A stretch of DNA of 64,000 nucleotides, from assembly GCA_023055505.1 (NCBI GenBank), contig JALIRH010000110.1, positions 310,001 through 374,000 on the forward strand. The letters run 5' to 3'. The notes below the pieces were generated by a model, which saw nothing but the letters and a program-made list of their open reading frames with translations, was not told the DNA's origin and searched no databases. Every line of letters begins with the position of its first letter. The first letter of the stretch is position 1. Shown here one piece after another: positions 21,893 to 35,049 of the stretch. The translations under genes and the position numbers were made by a program. The stretch is from Callipepla californica brunnescens (taxonomy: Eukaryota > Chordata > Aves > Galliformes > Odontophoridae).

Positions 21893-22989
21893 GTCTCAAG
21901 GTAGTCGCTTTCAGGCTGGATTACACAGAAAACAGAAACTAACAAATCAGTGCAGTCAGCAGCAATTGGTGCTACAGCAGAAAATGTATAGTAGTAAATA
22001 TGAAAGCAGATTACTAAAACAGCTTATTTTGAGCCATTTCTTCACAAAATAAGGGAATTATCATTAAATTTGAGGCTGGGACCTATGGGTCCATCACTGT
22101 GGATACCAGGAGCAGGGATTCAGCTGACCTCGGAAACAGCGAAAAGAAGGAAAACGAATCCAAAATGGGGCTGGGTGCTGCCGCAAGGAAGTGAAAAGGG
22201 AAAGGGAAAGCTTCCTGCAGAGCCAGAAGACAACTGGCTGGAAATATGCAGCGTGGGGGCATGCAGCATTCTGTTCCATTTCTGATTTTCCAGGAGGGAG
22301 ATTCCCCCTTTTCCAGAGTTTTTCCACATTTTCAGAGTTATTTTTCCACTCTTCCTCCTCATCTCCTGACCACCCACTGCCCCCAGTGCCCCCCAATCTC
22401 CCCAATAGCTCCCGATATCCCCCAGACCCCAAGGATGTTCTCAGCACATACTCATCACAGCACCTGTGGTGATCCCAGTTTTGTCCTTGACACTTCCCCA
22501 GTGCCTCCAGTGTTGTCCTGGCATGTCCCCACAATGTCCTCCAGGATCTGAGGGCATTATTGAGGACAACCTCGAGTTCTTTAGCAGGGACATTTTGGGG
22601 CATTCCCCCTCCTGCTGTCCCCATGTAGCCACCGTATTCCCAATCCTAAGTGACAAACTAGAGGCTCAGTGTTCAATGTGTCCTTGAAGATTATTGGGGG
22701 GCATGGGACAGTGACACCCAGCTGTCCCCAGTGCCCACAGACTCCTGTGTCCCCACATCTCCCCTTTGTCCCTGATGGGACAGGCTGTCCTCCAGACAAG
22801 GAGGTCCCACCTAGTGTCCCCAGATGGGACAGAGAGACATCCCAGTGTCCCCATCTGTACAGGTCTCTTGGCAGACCCTCCAGCACTCGGTCCCCTCCTC
22901 ATCCTTCAGCACTGTCTCTAAGGCCACCACAGTGACCCCCAAGGCTCGAGTGCTGGCAGGAGATATTGGGTCACCTTCAGGTCGTGGGT

Positions 22990-23310
22990 GACAGCAGCCA
23001 CCAGAAACTGGAGGTGGTTAGTCATTTTCTCCAACACCTCCCTAATGGTGGAAGCAGCATCAATGGCTTTTCTGGCCTTGGTGGCAGCGGTGGTGTTGGT
23101 GGCAGCAGTCCAGGCCAGGTGTGATAGTGGGACATTTGGTGACGCTGTTGGCTGATGGTGGTAGTCCTGTGGCTCTCAGATTTTTCCACAGCCCACAGGG
23201 CCATCCGGCAGAGGATGATGACAGTGGCCAGGCAAGGGACAAGGTGGCTTTCCTGTGTCACCCTCAGTGCATCCCACACCACATCCAGGGGACACTGGGC
23301 TGACACTGGG
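22990..23310 (-). pseudogene. Possible further coiled-coil exon, frame unclear
   Basis: An acceptor-like TGACACCCCAG precedes about 23310 (minus) and a donor-like CTGAAG|GTGACC lies at about 22980. In one frame the 3' half reads TAATNTTAATKARKAIDAAS followed by a stretch starting TIREVLEKMTNHL, the same helical style as the 20.5-21.4 kb exon. The 5' half is open in another frame, so there may be a frameshift. Introns nearby are TGTCCC-rich. Confidence 0.35.
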
Positions 23311-23569
23311 GTGTCAAAGGGGGACAGGGATGTTACCTCATCTCCCTCATCCCCTCCTGGTGTCCTTTGTTTCCTCCCAGTGTCCCCATCCTCTTTCATT
23401 GTTCTGTGTCCCCTCCCAATGTCCCTATCCTCTCCCAGTGTCCCCTCATCCCCTCCCATTGTTCCCATTCTCCCCCAATGTCCCCTGATCCATACTGGTT
23501 GCCTCTATATTGGTCTATTTTGGACAGCAGGGCTCTTCCTTGAGCCTTGACTTCCTTGACACTTCTCCT

Positions 23570-26500
23570 TAAAAAAGAAAATTCCCAAAAGAAATAGCTG
23601 AATAATTGCAATAGAGCATTTAATCTAAGCTGACGGCTATACATAAAACAAGTGAGAAAATGTTTCACCATTAGGATTGCTGTAAAAGGAGATTCTGACT
23701 AAATAAAAAAGGCTCCCAAGTCACACATCTCTGCTGCAAAGTCCTCTTTTCTCCCTCACCTACAGCAGTAATTCTGCGTTCTTTGGCAACCAAACTTTCC
23801 TGTACTTTAAAGCATTAATTTGAAAAAATATGTCCACCAGATTAGTTCAAAAGTGACAATAATGAAGCTTAACAGAAGTACAGCGCACATACAAAGGTTT
23901 GCAGCTAGGGGATGGTGCAGGGGAGAACACCACGGTCTGTTAAGTAGTAACATTTTTACTCCCTTAACGCTATCACTCTCTTAAGCTGTGCCAAATAAAA
24001 AACTGATCAAGAGAAGCAGATTCCTGTTACCGGTCAATAGTCATAGCATAACAGTAAGGAAAACCTTTTAGTTACGTAGGCACATCTTCTGCTAGATGCA
24101 CAGTATGAGACACTAGAAATATCAGCTGGTTGGCTTAAGTCAAACAGGGAGGTAAGATACCAAGAAACAGAATAACAAGACATACTGTCAGATGGTCTGA
24201 AGTGCTAGAGAAAAGGCTGAACAAAGATCAAATTTAGCACTTTAAATTTCAACACAAAATGTCCTGTGTGAATATATGTAAAATACCAAGCATCCCTACA
24301 ATATCATCTTCCTACATTACTATGCACGTTTCATATCATAAAGGCGCTGCAAGGAATCATTAAAGGCTCAATAACACGACAGCAGTATTGAATTTACATG
24401 CAGATCACTTAATTGACATTTTACATGCATTTCAAAAGCATACAAATGACTATTTGTGATATAGAATGAAATACATAATGAAGAATGAAAGCAATAATCA
24501 AGTAGATATCCAGAACTGAACTACAGTCTGAAAGGAATATAACACGCAATGACAATCTTAAATATGATGTTCTACAGACAAATGACTGCAATTACTTCAG
24601 GTCTGCCTAACTATGACACAGCTCTTGCAGGCAGGAAAGGAAAAGCCACCTGTCCCTGAAAAAATGAATACCACTTTAAGCAATGTTGTCACTCAGCATA
24701 AGCTAAGTCAAGTAAAAAGAACAAAATTGCTTTCTCAAAACAATTGCTCTAGCTGTCATAACTTACAGCTCAATGATCCTGAGGTAGAATTAGCAATGTG
24801 AACAACTACTGAGTCTGACAAAGAATAACATCCACTTGCAGAACACAATACCTTCCTAAGACAGGGACATCAGGTTCCCATCTGCTAGTGATCGTGCTGA
24901 CACAGTAACGTCAATACAATTACATACAGCTTTGCTATGAACATTCACAGTATGCCTGAAGGTGTGGAATCGTATCACCATGGCAAATCAAACCATCCCA
25001 GTTGGTTTCACTTATCTAATGTAGTTATCTGGGATAACAAATACATTCATCTTACCAACACTGATCTTCGGTGACAGAAACAGAACACCAAGCACACAGA
25101 AATGCATGAGCACTTGTATGTATACATTCAGCTCAAAGGAAAAAATGCACCACATTTATCTAAGTCTGTTTTTATCATGCACAAGGGACAATGCAGAAAG
25201 AGAAATAAACATCTCCAAACCGTACTCCTTCAGCTTATTAAAATCCACTGGAACTCTACATATGAAACGTGTATCATATTGAAGTGTTGCCCCCTATGAA
25301 GTCTCCAGGGAACAACACTTTATCCCTTTGCCATTGGACAGCTGGACTCTTAGAGGTCTTTTCCAACCTTGGTGACCCTATGACTGTAAGATCTCCTGCA
25401 ACGAAGTGCTGCTCCTCCTGATAGCAGCACAGGAAACAAATCAAGACTGCATGGCTCCGAGTAATTGAGCAGACATGATACCAACAGATCAGTAATTTCT
25501 CTAGTTACAGAACTATCCACACCAGTGAATCTCGTCCAACTTTGCAGATTCAAATAAAAACAAAAAACGAATCAGCAAACACACGCTCTTCTGACAGAAA
25601 TAATTTGAAATGCTTGATTTCTTTGCAATCCATGAAATGTATTTAAGTTTGTATCTGAGTGCAATTAAAAACAAGCTCAGAGATGACTGGAAGACATATG
25701 AGGGCTCTTGTGAAAGATAACCGCAGCAGTACGTAACCTAACGGCATACACAGGTACTCATCAGTAAGTGGTGATGGGTCACGTGCAAGGTAAATATGTT
25801 AGTCACAAAAAAAATTGGTCACCAGGTAAAAAACATAAAGAGAAATGTGTTCTTACTATTCTGGTGTAACAATGATGAATCTGAAAACACCTGGAAGTTA
25901 GACATCCTATAAAAACAACAGAGTAAATTATTCAGGTAAGCTGAATGGGAATAGGTGCTAATAAACCAAAACACCGCAAAACGAAAAGAAATGAAAAGAT
26001 ATAAACAAATACAATTAAGGTAAGCTTCAAAATTCCTTTTTTTTTTTTATGGGCTCTCTCTCTTTTGGAGGAAAAGGGTCAATGCTGCTGAGCAGTCCCA
26101 TTTCTATAAAGCTCAGCAGAGCTGTGTTCAGTCTTTTAAAAACACGTTTAAAAATTCACCTTGTAAAAACTAAGCCAAGTGACAGCAGACTAATGTTCAC
26201 TCAGCTTTTGTAAATGGAAAACTTTAACGTGCCCTTTGTACTGAATGAAGAATATCATATATGCTTTATGAGTGCACAAAGAATTTCTTTAGCCCTACTG
26301 AGTAATTTTAAATTGGAAGGATTTAAGTAACAAGAAAAAGTGCTTCGGTAGGGGGAACACTGAGTTGCTGAGAGAAAAAAAATATCTACAATCTCTAACC
26401 AGAAAGCATCCACGTTCAGAGACATAATAATTTTTTTCAGAGCTCCAACTCTGAACTCTAAACAGCTACAAATAAATGTAAAAAACATTCCTTTCAAGAG

Positions 26501-27464
26501 AGTGTCCACATGGCCTGTGTAGATGCATCGAGGAGATGCTGAACTATTCAGTACTGTTCATAACAGCAGGATGACACATAAAGGCTCTGCTCTGCTTCTT
26601 CATAATCATTCTGAAGAAGATTAAAAATCTCTGGCTAACCTTAGGAGCATCTGAAACACCTGACAGTAGTACCCATACATCACCTGTTCTAAAATTTTTT
26701 CTCTTCTTCTTCACTTTTACAAACAGAAATACCATCAACTTCCAAACAGCAGAAAAGCAGTTACCAAAGACCCGATATTTTAAGTAACCCCAGTTAGAGC
26801 ACAAAGCAATTTGCGCAGCTCCGGAATAAATGAAAACGTTCCCTAGATTAAACCCACAACAATGTGGAAGTTGAAATGCTGTGAATTCTGCAAATGAATA
26901 CAAGACAGCTGTGAGGTTTGTCAGTGTGTTACATAAAGTAGGCAAAACAGTTTGAGAAAGAAGGAAGTAACCATAACAAATCACATCTCTAAGGCAATGT
27001 CTCTCTCATTACAAGTATAAATTCAGACTGCAGGAAACAAGCCTCTCATTATTAACAGTGTAAATTAAATAAATGGAAATGGTGAAAAACACAGTAAATA
27101 TTCTCTCAACCTTCAATCATCCCTCTTCATTGTAATAAACCCAAAGCAAAAATCTGCACGTGACTCGTGACACCAGCGCTTAGCAGGAGTCAAATGGAGA
27201 TGCTGTGAACACTGTATTCATCTACATATAAACCAGAGGCGTCTGACTGCACTGTAGTTTCAAAGACCACAGAAAGAATATTCAAAAACAGAAGTGCGAC
27301 AGGTCCTTGTTGGAAACAAAGAACAGGTGCCTCTCAAAACCACAGCATAAAAGGAATTTAGAGATGGCAATAAAGAGCAAGCTATTTTATTTACTTCATT
27401 TCTTCTGAGCCTTCACATTTTTATAGTTAAGGTATCCATCCATCAGAGAAATGCAGTACTGCAG
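23570..27464. other. AT-rich non-coding stretch
   Basis: No exon of MCC or another gene was recognised. A short CR1 3' end sits at about 25340-25385. The rest is AT-rich sequence of intron type, probably MCC intron or beyond. Confidence 0.45.
25335..25388 (+). mobile_element. CR1 3' end fragment
   Basis: The words GAGGTCTTTTCCAACCTTGG and CCTATGACTG are the conserved CR1 tail. Only about 50 bases remain. Confidence 0.6.
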
Positions 27465-27830
27465 AATCATAGGATTATTAAGGTTGGAAAAGACCCCTAA
27501 GATCATCTGGTCCAACCCCCAACTCATCTCCACCACACTCACTAACGATGCCCCTCAATGCCATATCCACATGGTTCTTGTACTCCTCCAGGGACTGTGA
27601 CACCACCGACTTCCCTAGGCAGCCCATTCCAATGCCTGACCACTCTTTTGGAGAAGAAATGTTTCCTGAAATCCAACTTGAACCTCCCGTGGCACCATGT
27701 AAGGCCATTCTCTCCAGTCCTATCTCTAGTTATGCAAAAGAAGAGGCCAACCTCCACCACGCCACAACCTCCTTTCAGGTGGTTGTTCAGAGTGATAGGG
27801 TCTTCCCTGGGCCTATGAAGCTATGGAAAT
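27465..27830 (-). mobile_element. CR1 3' fragment
   Basis: The plus strand reads the reverse complement of the CR1 end: AATCATAGGATTATTAAGG, then AAGATCATCTGGTCCAAC. On the minus strand [12 protein letters not shown] and MFSSPKEWS-like peptides appear, as in other CR1 tails. 5' truncated. Confidence 0.9.
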
Positions 27831-28866
27831 ATGTATAACTGAGCACTGGCTAATTATGTTCCTTAGACCTACACTTGCACCTTTTTAATGAACAGTCACA
27901 AGTACAGTTTTCAGCGAGGGGAAGTACTAATTTTACCAGGAAGTATAACTTCATTTTAATTTGGAGGTGTTATCGTGCAAACCAGAGAATAAGGAAAAAT
28001 AGAGCTGAGAAAGACATGGAAAAAAAAAAAGTGCCTCATAATTTAAAAACCATTCAGAAATCCACCTTAGTAGTTTAGACCACACTTCTATATTTGATTA
28101 TTACAATGCTATTCAAGTCAGGGTCAAATGCATTACTGGAAATGTATGACACGCACTATTTCTCCAAAATCTACCACTCTGTTTAAAATTGGCTGGATAT
28201 TACTGTTCACAAATGAATCCAGATAGCCTCTCTTAGTCAAAATTGTGCACATCTCCAGAAACATACCAGGATGTATAAACAGTACTACCAGCTGGGCCAG
28301 ATTCTCTAGCTTATTTTTTTTATAAATCAGGAGTCTGCTTTTTCTGCTTTCTACAGATCTCATATGTTTCTGTCCAGTTTTCATTAACCAGTTTACACTT
28401 AACTACAACTGATCCTATGCTTCTATTCTCTAGGAAGCACAGGACATGATTCCACTAACTGTCAACTTCCTTTAACTTTTTTTTTTTTTTGTCTTTTAGG
28501 TACACCTGAATGTCTACAAAATATTGTAGATATTTGAACATCTACAATAGCTCCTCACAGTTTAACGCTGTCCCTGGCAGGAATGGGTAGGAAGTTTTCA
28601 CACATGCCTCTTCTTTTGTTGAACCGCATCAGTTAAGGAGTTGAACTTGGCTCCTCACTGACTGCTATCCTTTTGAAATCAATTGTACGAGGTTTGGAAA
28701 TATGATACACCACCACTTGCTAAAATCACATTAACTTTCTCGTAAATGAAATGTGCCAGCAGCCTGACATTGTTTCCATGACAGTTCAAAGGCTGAATTA
28801 ATACGCTTCTTCAGAGATTAAAAAGAAAAAATAATCTACAGAACTTGAGAGGAAAAATGTACTTAC

Positions 28867-29071
28867 AGTGCTGTCAAGTAACTTCCTCCAACAGAGCTGC
28901 TATAGTTTGAGGCCTGGGCTAGAAGCTTCTGCGGAGAAGCTTGTTTTCTCACACTGCTACCACCATTCTCCAGTACCTTCTGTAGTGTAAAATGACTCTG
29001 GAGGTCTGGACTCTGAAGGCCCCTTGCTCCTGAATCATACCCTCAGCTTTCTCTGGCTCCTGAGAAGGCAC
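28867..29071 (-). pseudogene. MCC: MCC third recognised exon, with a nonsense codon
   Basis: On the minus strand this exon has a good acceptor (CATTTTTAG) and donor (CACT|GTAAGT). In one frame it reads SGARES, then a TGA stop, then GYDSGARGLQSPDLQS, LQKVLENGGSS and SSSVGGSYL. This matches the part of the long MCC isoform after its EF-hands, where the stop (29043-29045) replaces a conserved tryptophan. MCC is a coiled-coil and PDZ-binding protein of epithelial and Wnt signalling. The joining phase with the exon at 36.3 kb does not fit simply, so a small exon may lie between them or a boundary may have changed. The copy cannot make full-length MCC. Confidence 0.85.
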
Positions 29072-29639
29072 CTAAAAATGAAGAAATTAAAAACTGTTCT
29101 AGGATGGGCTATGTATTGAGAACAATCAGCCAGCTTGCCTTCCCAGAAAGAAAACAAGCACACAGCTCTTCCACCTCATCTTACATATGCTGACAGTACT
29201 AGACAGAGAAAAAAGAGGAAGGCAATGCACAGAACATACGCTGCATCACAAGATTCAGAAGAAAAAATGAAAGCATCTGGCAAGCAATACTTAGTAAAGG
29301 GTAAAAAAAAAAAAAAAAAAAGGTAAATAGTGAAATTTACAATAGCTGTGGACCACAGAATGAAGAAGCGTCAGTAACTCTGTCATGTTTAAAAACAGCA
29401 TTAGAGAACAAAAGAGAATAAACGTAATTCTTAATTTTTAAATAGAATAACACCACAAAATATAAATACTCTATTTGCACAGTCCATGACCTTGTTATGT
29501 TAGCACTGCCTTCTTATTATTTCAGGCTTGCCTGTTACATTTCACATTTTAATAATGCACCAATCACAAGACAGTTCATTAATTATCAGTGCAGGACAGT
29601 GATCATGTATCTAGTGACAAACAATGAATGCTTAAGAGA

Positions 29640-29960
29640 ATCCTAAAATGGCTTGGATTGGAAGTGACCTTTAAGACCACCTACTTTCAGCCACCCCACT
29701 ATAGCCAAGGACACCTCCCACTAGACTAGATTGCTTACAGCCCCATCCAGCCTGGACCTGAGTGCACTGAGGGAGGGAGCATCCACAACCTCTCTGGTCA
29801 ACCTGTTCCAGTGTCTCATCATCCTCACAGTAAAGAATTTCGTCCTAATATCCAGTCTAAATCTACCCTCTTCCAGTTTAAAACCAATTCCCGTTGTACT
29901 GTTGCTACCTGCCCTTCTAAAAAGTCCCTCCCCAGCTTCCCTGTAGGCTCCCTTCAGGCA
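29640..29960 (-). mobile_element. CR1 3' fragment
   Basis: The plus strand carries TGGCTTGGATTGGAAGTGAC and CAACCTGTTCCAGTGTCTCA, the reverse complement of the CR1 3' region. 5' truncated and diverged. Confidence 0.85.
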
Positions 29961-31094
29961 CTAGAAGGCTGCTGTAAAACAACATGAAACAAAGAAGGAA
30001 TTACACTTTATGCTAATATAATTAACTGGATTCATTATCACAGGTGCAGGTAACAATAACAAATAAATTCAATTACTTTTACATTGTCAGTATGCAGATA
30101 GTCTAAATTATTTAGCTACATGTGGCAAGAGGTCCAACACAGCTGACACCGTTACCAACAGCTCCAAATTCAAAGCACAAACTCATTCCAAGTACAGTGC
30201 TACACTTTTCTGCCCTCTTGTGGATATTGCGCACAGTACAGCAGGAAAGCCTGCAACTAACAGAAGAGATGCCTCAAGGGCCTGAGTGAGTCAGGGGATC
30301 AGTCCTGTTATCTCCAAGATACGAATACAGGAGACAGTCATCAAGTTGACAGCATGTTGTATCACACTTGTTTTTACCAAGGTAAATATAGCAATAACAG
30401 AGTATGTGCACCGTAAATTTCTGTTAAAGGACAATGACCTGCAAAAGAGCTCTCATATTCAGTGAATTAACATTATTAGCACTGTTGAAGATCCCGATGG
30501 CATTCATAGATCACACTGCCTGCAACTGAATACCCTGATGGATAAGGCTCACAGGAACAACAAATATAATATACATATATATTTGCATATACATGTATGT
30601 ATATATTTACAGTACCATTACTGTAATTTTAACCCATTTTTTCTTAACAGCTTAAGCCTGTACTCTTGACTCAAAAGATCAATTCTAAAAATTGTATTCT
30701 ACCTTACTCAGGATTCACTAGGTTTGATGCCTCACCAACTGCAAAGCTCTCAGTAACGTCACACACAGCTGTGTTCTGGCGCTGGCATCAATTCAGCGTG
30801 CTGATCTCAAAGCAAATGGCATTCCTTCTCCTAAAAATTAATATTTTATGTACAAGTCTCATACATGTCAATGGAGAACCGGGAGTCTACTAAGACTACA
30901 GCAATGCTTTTTTGGTTTGGTGAAGAATGACTTTATCAGACTATGTTGGTGGACCTAGAGCCCTTCCGCTCACAGAGTAGAAGTATCAAGATATTATGAA
31001 CCTGAAGGATCCAGTGTATCAGGAAATGTGACATGTTGTGAGATTATTCTGAAACAGCTTCTCCAACATGTCTGGTTTGCAAATGACAAACACG

Positions 31095-31192
31095 AAGACA
31101 GGTGACAATGTTTCCGGACACGAGCGGTGTCCCCCAGGGCTCAGTACTGGGGCCGCTTCTATTTACCATCTTTACTAACAATCTTCCACTTC
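31095..31192 (+). mobile_element. CR1 reverse-transcriptase scrap
   Basis: Reads SGVPQGSVLGPLLF, the motif-B region of CR1 reverse transcriptase, then stops abruptly where a CR1 piece in the other orientation begins. Confidence 0.8.
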
Positions 31193-31196
31193 TATT

Positions 31197-31900
31197 TCAT
31201 TTCATATTCAAAATTCTGATGGACTCACCAAATCTTTCTCTATCCAAAAAGTATTGTCTACCTTCCAGCACTCCCTCCCAACGTGGTGTCATCTGTAAAT
31301 GTACTGAGGGTGCATTCAGTCCCCTCATCAAGATCATCAATAAAGATGTTGCCAGCCTCCAGTCCACCGGGACATCCCCTGTTAGCCAGGACTTGGGAAG
31401 GATGATGGAGAGTGGCTTGGCAACCACATCCACCAACTGTCTCAGCACTCTACGGTGCAGTCCATGTGGCCCCACGAACTTGTGACCATGCAGCCTTCAA
31501 AGCAGGTCCAAAACCATCTCATCGTGGATTAAGCAGGGCCTATTCTGTTCCCCATCCCTCTCTTCCTGCGCAGGGGGCTGTGCGCCCAGGCAGCAACTAG
31601 TCTTACTCTTAAAGACTGAGGCAAAGAAAGCATTAAGTACCTCCACCTCGTCCTCATCCTTGGCCTCTGTGCTCCCCTCTGCATCCTACGAGGTATGGAG
31701 ATTCTCCTTACCCTTCCTCTTACGGTTGAGGTATTTATAGAAATATTTATGGTTATCTTCCACCTTAGTGGGCAAGTTCAGTTCTAGCTGGGCTTTGGCC
31801 TTTCTAATTTTCTCCGTGCACAGCTTCACTACATATCTGTAATTCTCTTGATCTGCTTGCCCGTCTCTTCCAAAGACCATAAACTTTCCTTTTGTTCCTG
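31197..31900 (-). mobile_element. CR1 internal fragment
   Basis: On the minus strand the endonuclease-RT linker (KAQLELNLPTKVEDNHKYFY) is followed by the RT start (GPHGLHRRVLRQLVDVVAK, then KSWLTGDVPVDW). Frameshifts separate the pieces. The 3' end is missing. Confidence 0.85.
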
Positions 31901-32099
31901 AGCTCCAGAACTAGTTCAGGTCCTGGAACATTTTCACTTTCTACCACTGCATTTTTTCAGATCAGCACAAAATCTCATTTCAGGGTCACAGCAGTATCCT
32001 CAACATTAAAAAACCTCAGAATTCTGTGCTGCCATAATCACTGTAAACATGGGAAATACTTAATAGTACTTTTTAAGAAATAAAATTGCTCAAGACTTA

Positions 32100-34340
32100 A
32101 CTTTCACTCTCAGTTCCTCGAGTAATGCTAGCATCTCTTTCTTCAGCCTTCAGGTTTTCATTTTTTTCCCTACTGTATTACACAGTTTTCTAAGCAGATC
32201 TTTACCAAGTATAAAAACTATCCAAGATGTCAATAATGAAACTGAATGCCTACTAGAAAAATTTGAAAGATAAAAGAAATATTAAGCCCATTTGTGGGGT
32301 AGTGTATTCCAAAGTTTCAGAGCAACTGTTTTCTTTGCTTCACTCTATATTCATCAGGTTCAGTTCAAATTCCGGTTAACTCACGGCTGAAGAACTGGCT
32401 GACAGTTGTAAGAACAGCATCATTAATTTTCCCCTTTTAATGTCCATGTAGAACACATGCAAAAGGAAATGCCTTCTGTGGCTGCTCAATGAGCAGAAAC
32501 AACCAGTTTTTTATTAATAGATTAGATTAGTAGATTCTTTGGTTAATGATTTCTTTTTTATAAGAAAAAGTTACATATACTCTATACATATACTACTCTT
32601 AACAAAGGTAGTTAATATAGGTATATAAAATCAACTCTATGTGACCTGTCAGGCCAAACTGATACCAAAGAGTAAGTACGTATGTGCTTTTCTGTACGTA
32701 CTTCCATTGTAATATATACATATGTACTTATACTTTGGCCTAACAGGTAGTCATGGCTGTTTCAGATAAAAAGACCAATTTACCAACGGTAAAATTCCGT
32801 TTATAAAATCTCAAGAAGAATCTGCAGCACACCTTCGAGATGTTACCTCTGTAGCTTTTAACTAAATGCAGCGTAACTAAGTGCAGTCACTGCACCAGTT
32901 TCATAAAACCACTTTGTTTCCAATAACATGAAACACAGAATTAATGCAAAGTAGAAATTAGCTACTCTTACCTATAAGGTTAATCTGAGGCTGAATTTCT
33001 GCTTCACCTTTGGTTTATTTGTAGGTTTGATCCATAATTACCATATCAGATTTTCAGTAAAGAGAAGAGAGGAGCTGACTATGAATTACTTAGTGATGAC
33101 TAACCAACAGCTAAGGATTGTGGACTCTAGTATTTATAACTATTTATCTAGAATATGAAATTGTATCGATAAGTATACGTAGCTCACAGTGGGACAGGAA
33201 ATTCTACACTTAAAACATGTAAAACTATTAATAACTAACAACCTGACAGAAGCCACAGCTGTTCAAGCCATTTCCTGCTCTGGATCATGAGAGGCATTGG
33301 TCAGCTGTACTACGGGGGCTCCTTTGACAAGCAATTCACTTCCATCTCTGGACACACTATTCACACAGATTTAATAGAACTGTGTCTTTTCAGTCTCTTT
33401 AACTGGAACAGTTCCCACAGATCTGGTCAGTAGCTGACATTCTTCCTGAATTCCCTACAGAACTGATATATTAAAAAGTCAGGTTAGCATACAATCAACA
33501 CAAGTCTCCAGCAGCACTCTCAGAAGTTACTCACATTTAACAATATGTAAGCAATGTTTGAAGAACATTAAATTAACAAAGTTCACATTCGGGTTTATCC
33601 AAGTTATCACTTGCAAATTAGAGCGCCCATTGACTTTAATAGTGTGAGTACTGTAATAACGATATAAGAGAACGTACCCATATGCTGTCCAATTATTGCA
33701 AAGACTCTGCAAGAGTCAATGCAGGATGAGTACAGAAACCATCGAGTCCCCACAGGCTTAAAGGTCAGGCTTCATCAGCACAGAGCAGAAAAGAACAAGG
33801 CAGGAAATTTGAAATAATTCAAGACATACTTTTAAAAAATATACATGAAGAAAAATATTAATTCACTCAACAACTTTAAAATGTATTAAATTATTTTCAT
33901 ACCACCAGAAGATGCTAGAAAATAGGAAAAAAAAGAGCAGAGGCTGAACTGCGTGCATTACCAGATTTGAATGTTTGTCATACGAGTTTGGGACAGCCAT
34001 TACTAACATTTCTTTTTGGGACATGTTATGAGACTGTGACAATACAAACCTTCCCCGGTAAAGTTTAGGCCCAATCTTTAAATTACCATAAATCGTAATT
34101 AAGCCAATCTGTTCAAGAAGCAAGGATTTAAAACCCAAGTTGACAATAAATGTCTAGCAGACAAATGGTGGACAGCAAATACGGAAAATGGAGCAGCAAC
34201 AGCACTAAAAGAACAACCAGCATAAGCAAGGAGGTGAAGATAATTAAACCTATGAGCTGAGGAATACACACCATCCCAATCGAATAAAAAAGATATTTAG
34301 GGTCATCTTGATTTTGAGGTGGCGTCCGATACAGCTGCTG
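32100..34340. other. MCC intron, no gene recognised
   Basis: AT-rich sequence with only short ORFs between two MCC exons. No repeat family could be named here. Confidence 0.5.
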
Positions 34341-34344
34341 GAGG

Positions 34345-34610
34345 TGATTTAAGAAAGAAATACGATGAGGTTTAACAAAAGCAAGTGTAGAGCCCTGAAC
34401 CTGGGAAGGAAAGCATTGGGGGATGACCCGCTGGACAGGAGGCTGTGCTGGGAAGGATCTGGGTGTCCTGGTGGCCACAAGCCAGCAGTGTGCCTTGGAG
34501 GCCAAGAAGGCCAAGGGCATCCTGCAGGGCATTGAAAGGAGGGTGGCCAGCAGGTTAAGGGAGGTGATCCTAAGAACCAACACACACAGCTGCTTGTTCT
34601 TGGAGGCTGA
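34345..34610 (+). mobile_element. CR1 fragment
   Basis: Carries the C-terminal CR1 coding region (RLCWEGSGCPGGHKPAVCL- or KDLGVLVATSQQCALEAKKA-type reading depending on frame) and ends before the untranslated tail. Truncated on both sides. Confidence 0.85.
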
Positions 34611-35049
34611 CTACTGAAAAGGAATTAAAAGATGTGTGAAGTATATCTGAGGATAAAAAAAAGAACAAAATGCATTTCTAACTTCATTTAGGACACACTC
34701 AAAAAAAAAAAAAAAAAAAAAAAAAAGACAGCAGAAATCAAAACAGAAAGCAAGGCTATGTATTTTTTGCTGTTCATGGGACTGTGTTTAGCCAAAACAT
34801 CAAAATGAATACAATTAATCACTATAACTTGAGCTTGCCCTGATTTAAGTTTCATTACAAACAATGTTATGGTTTGAAACATCTCACAGATAAGTTGATT
34901 TCTACCTTGAAGACACATGTTTAACTCATTTCAGTGAGAAGCCAAATCCATTAAAATGCAAAATCTGTGATGAAAAATGCATCTTCACATTCTGGCACAA
35001 ATTCTCCCTTTGAACCCACAATAGATTTGAATTCCATTTGCAAATTGTG

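Larger units (their letters stand above)
21410..23560. repeat. TGTCCCC-rich low-complexity introns
   Basis: Repeated TGTCCCC/CCCCTGTCCC words dominate several hundred bases (for example 21520-21790 and 23330-23490). This is typical of introns on GC-rich bird microchromosomes and unlike the AT-rich sequence that follows. Confidence 0.6.
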
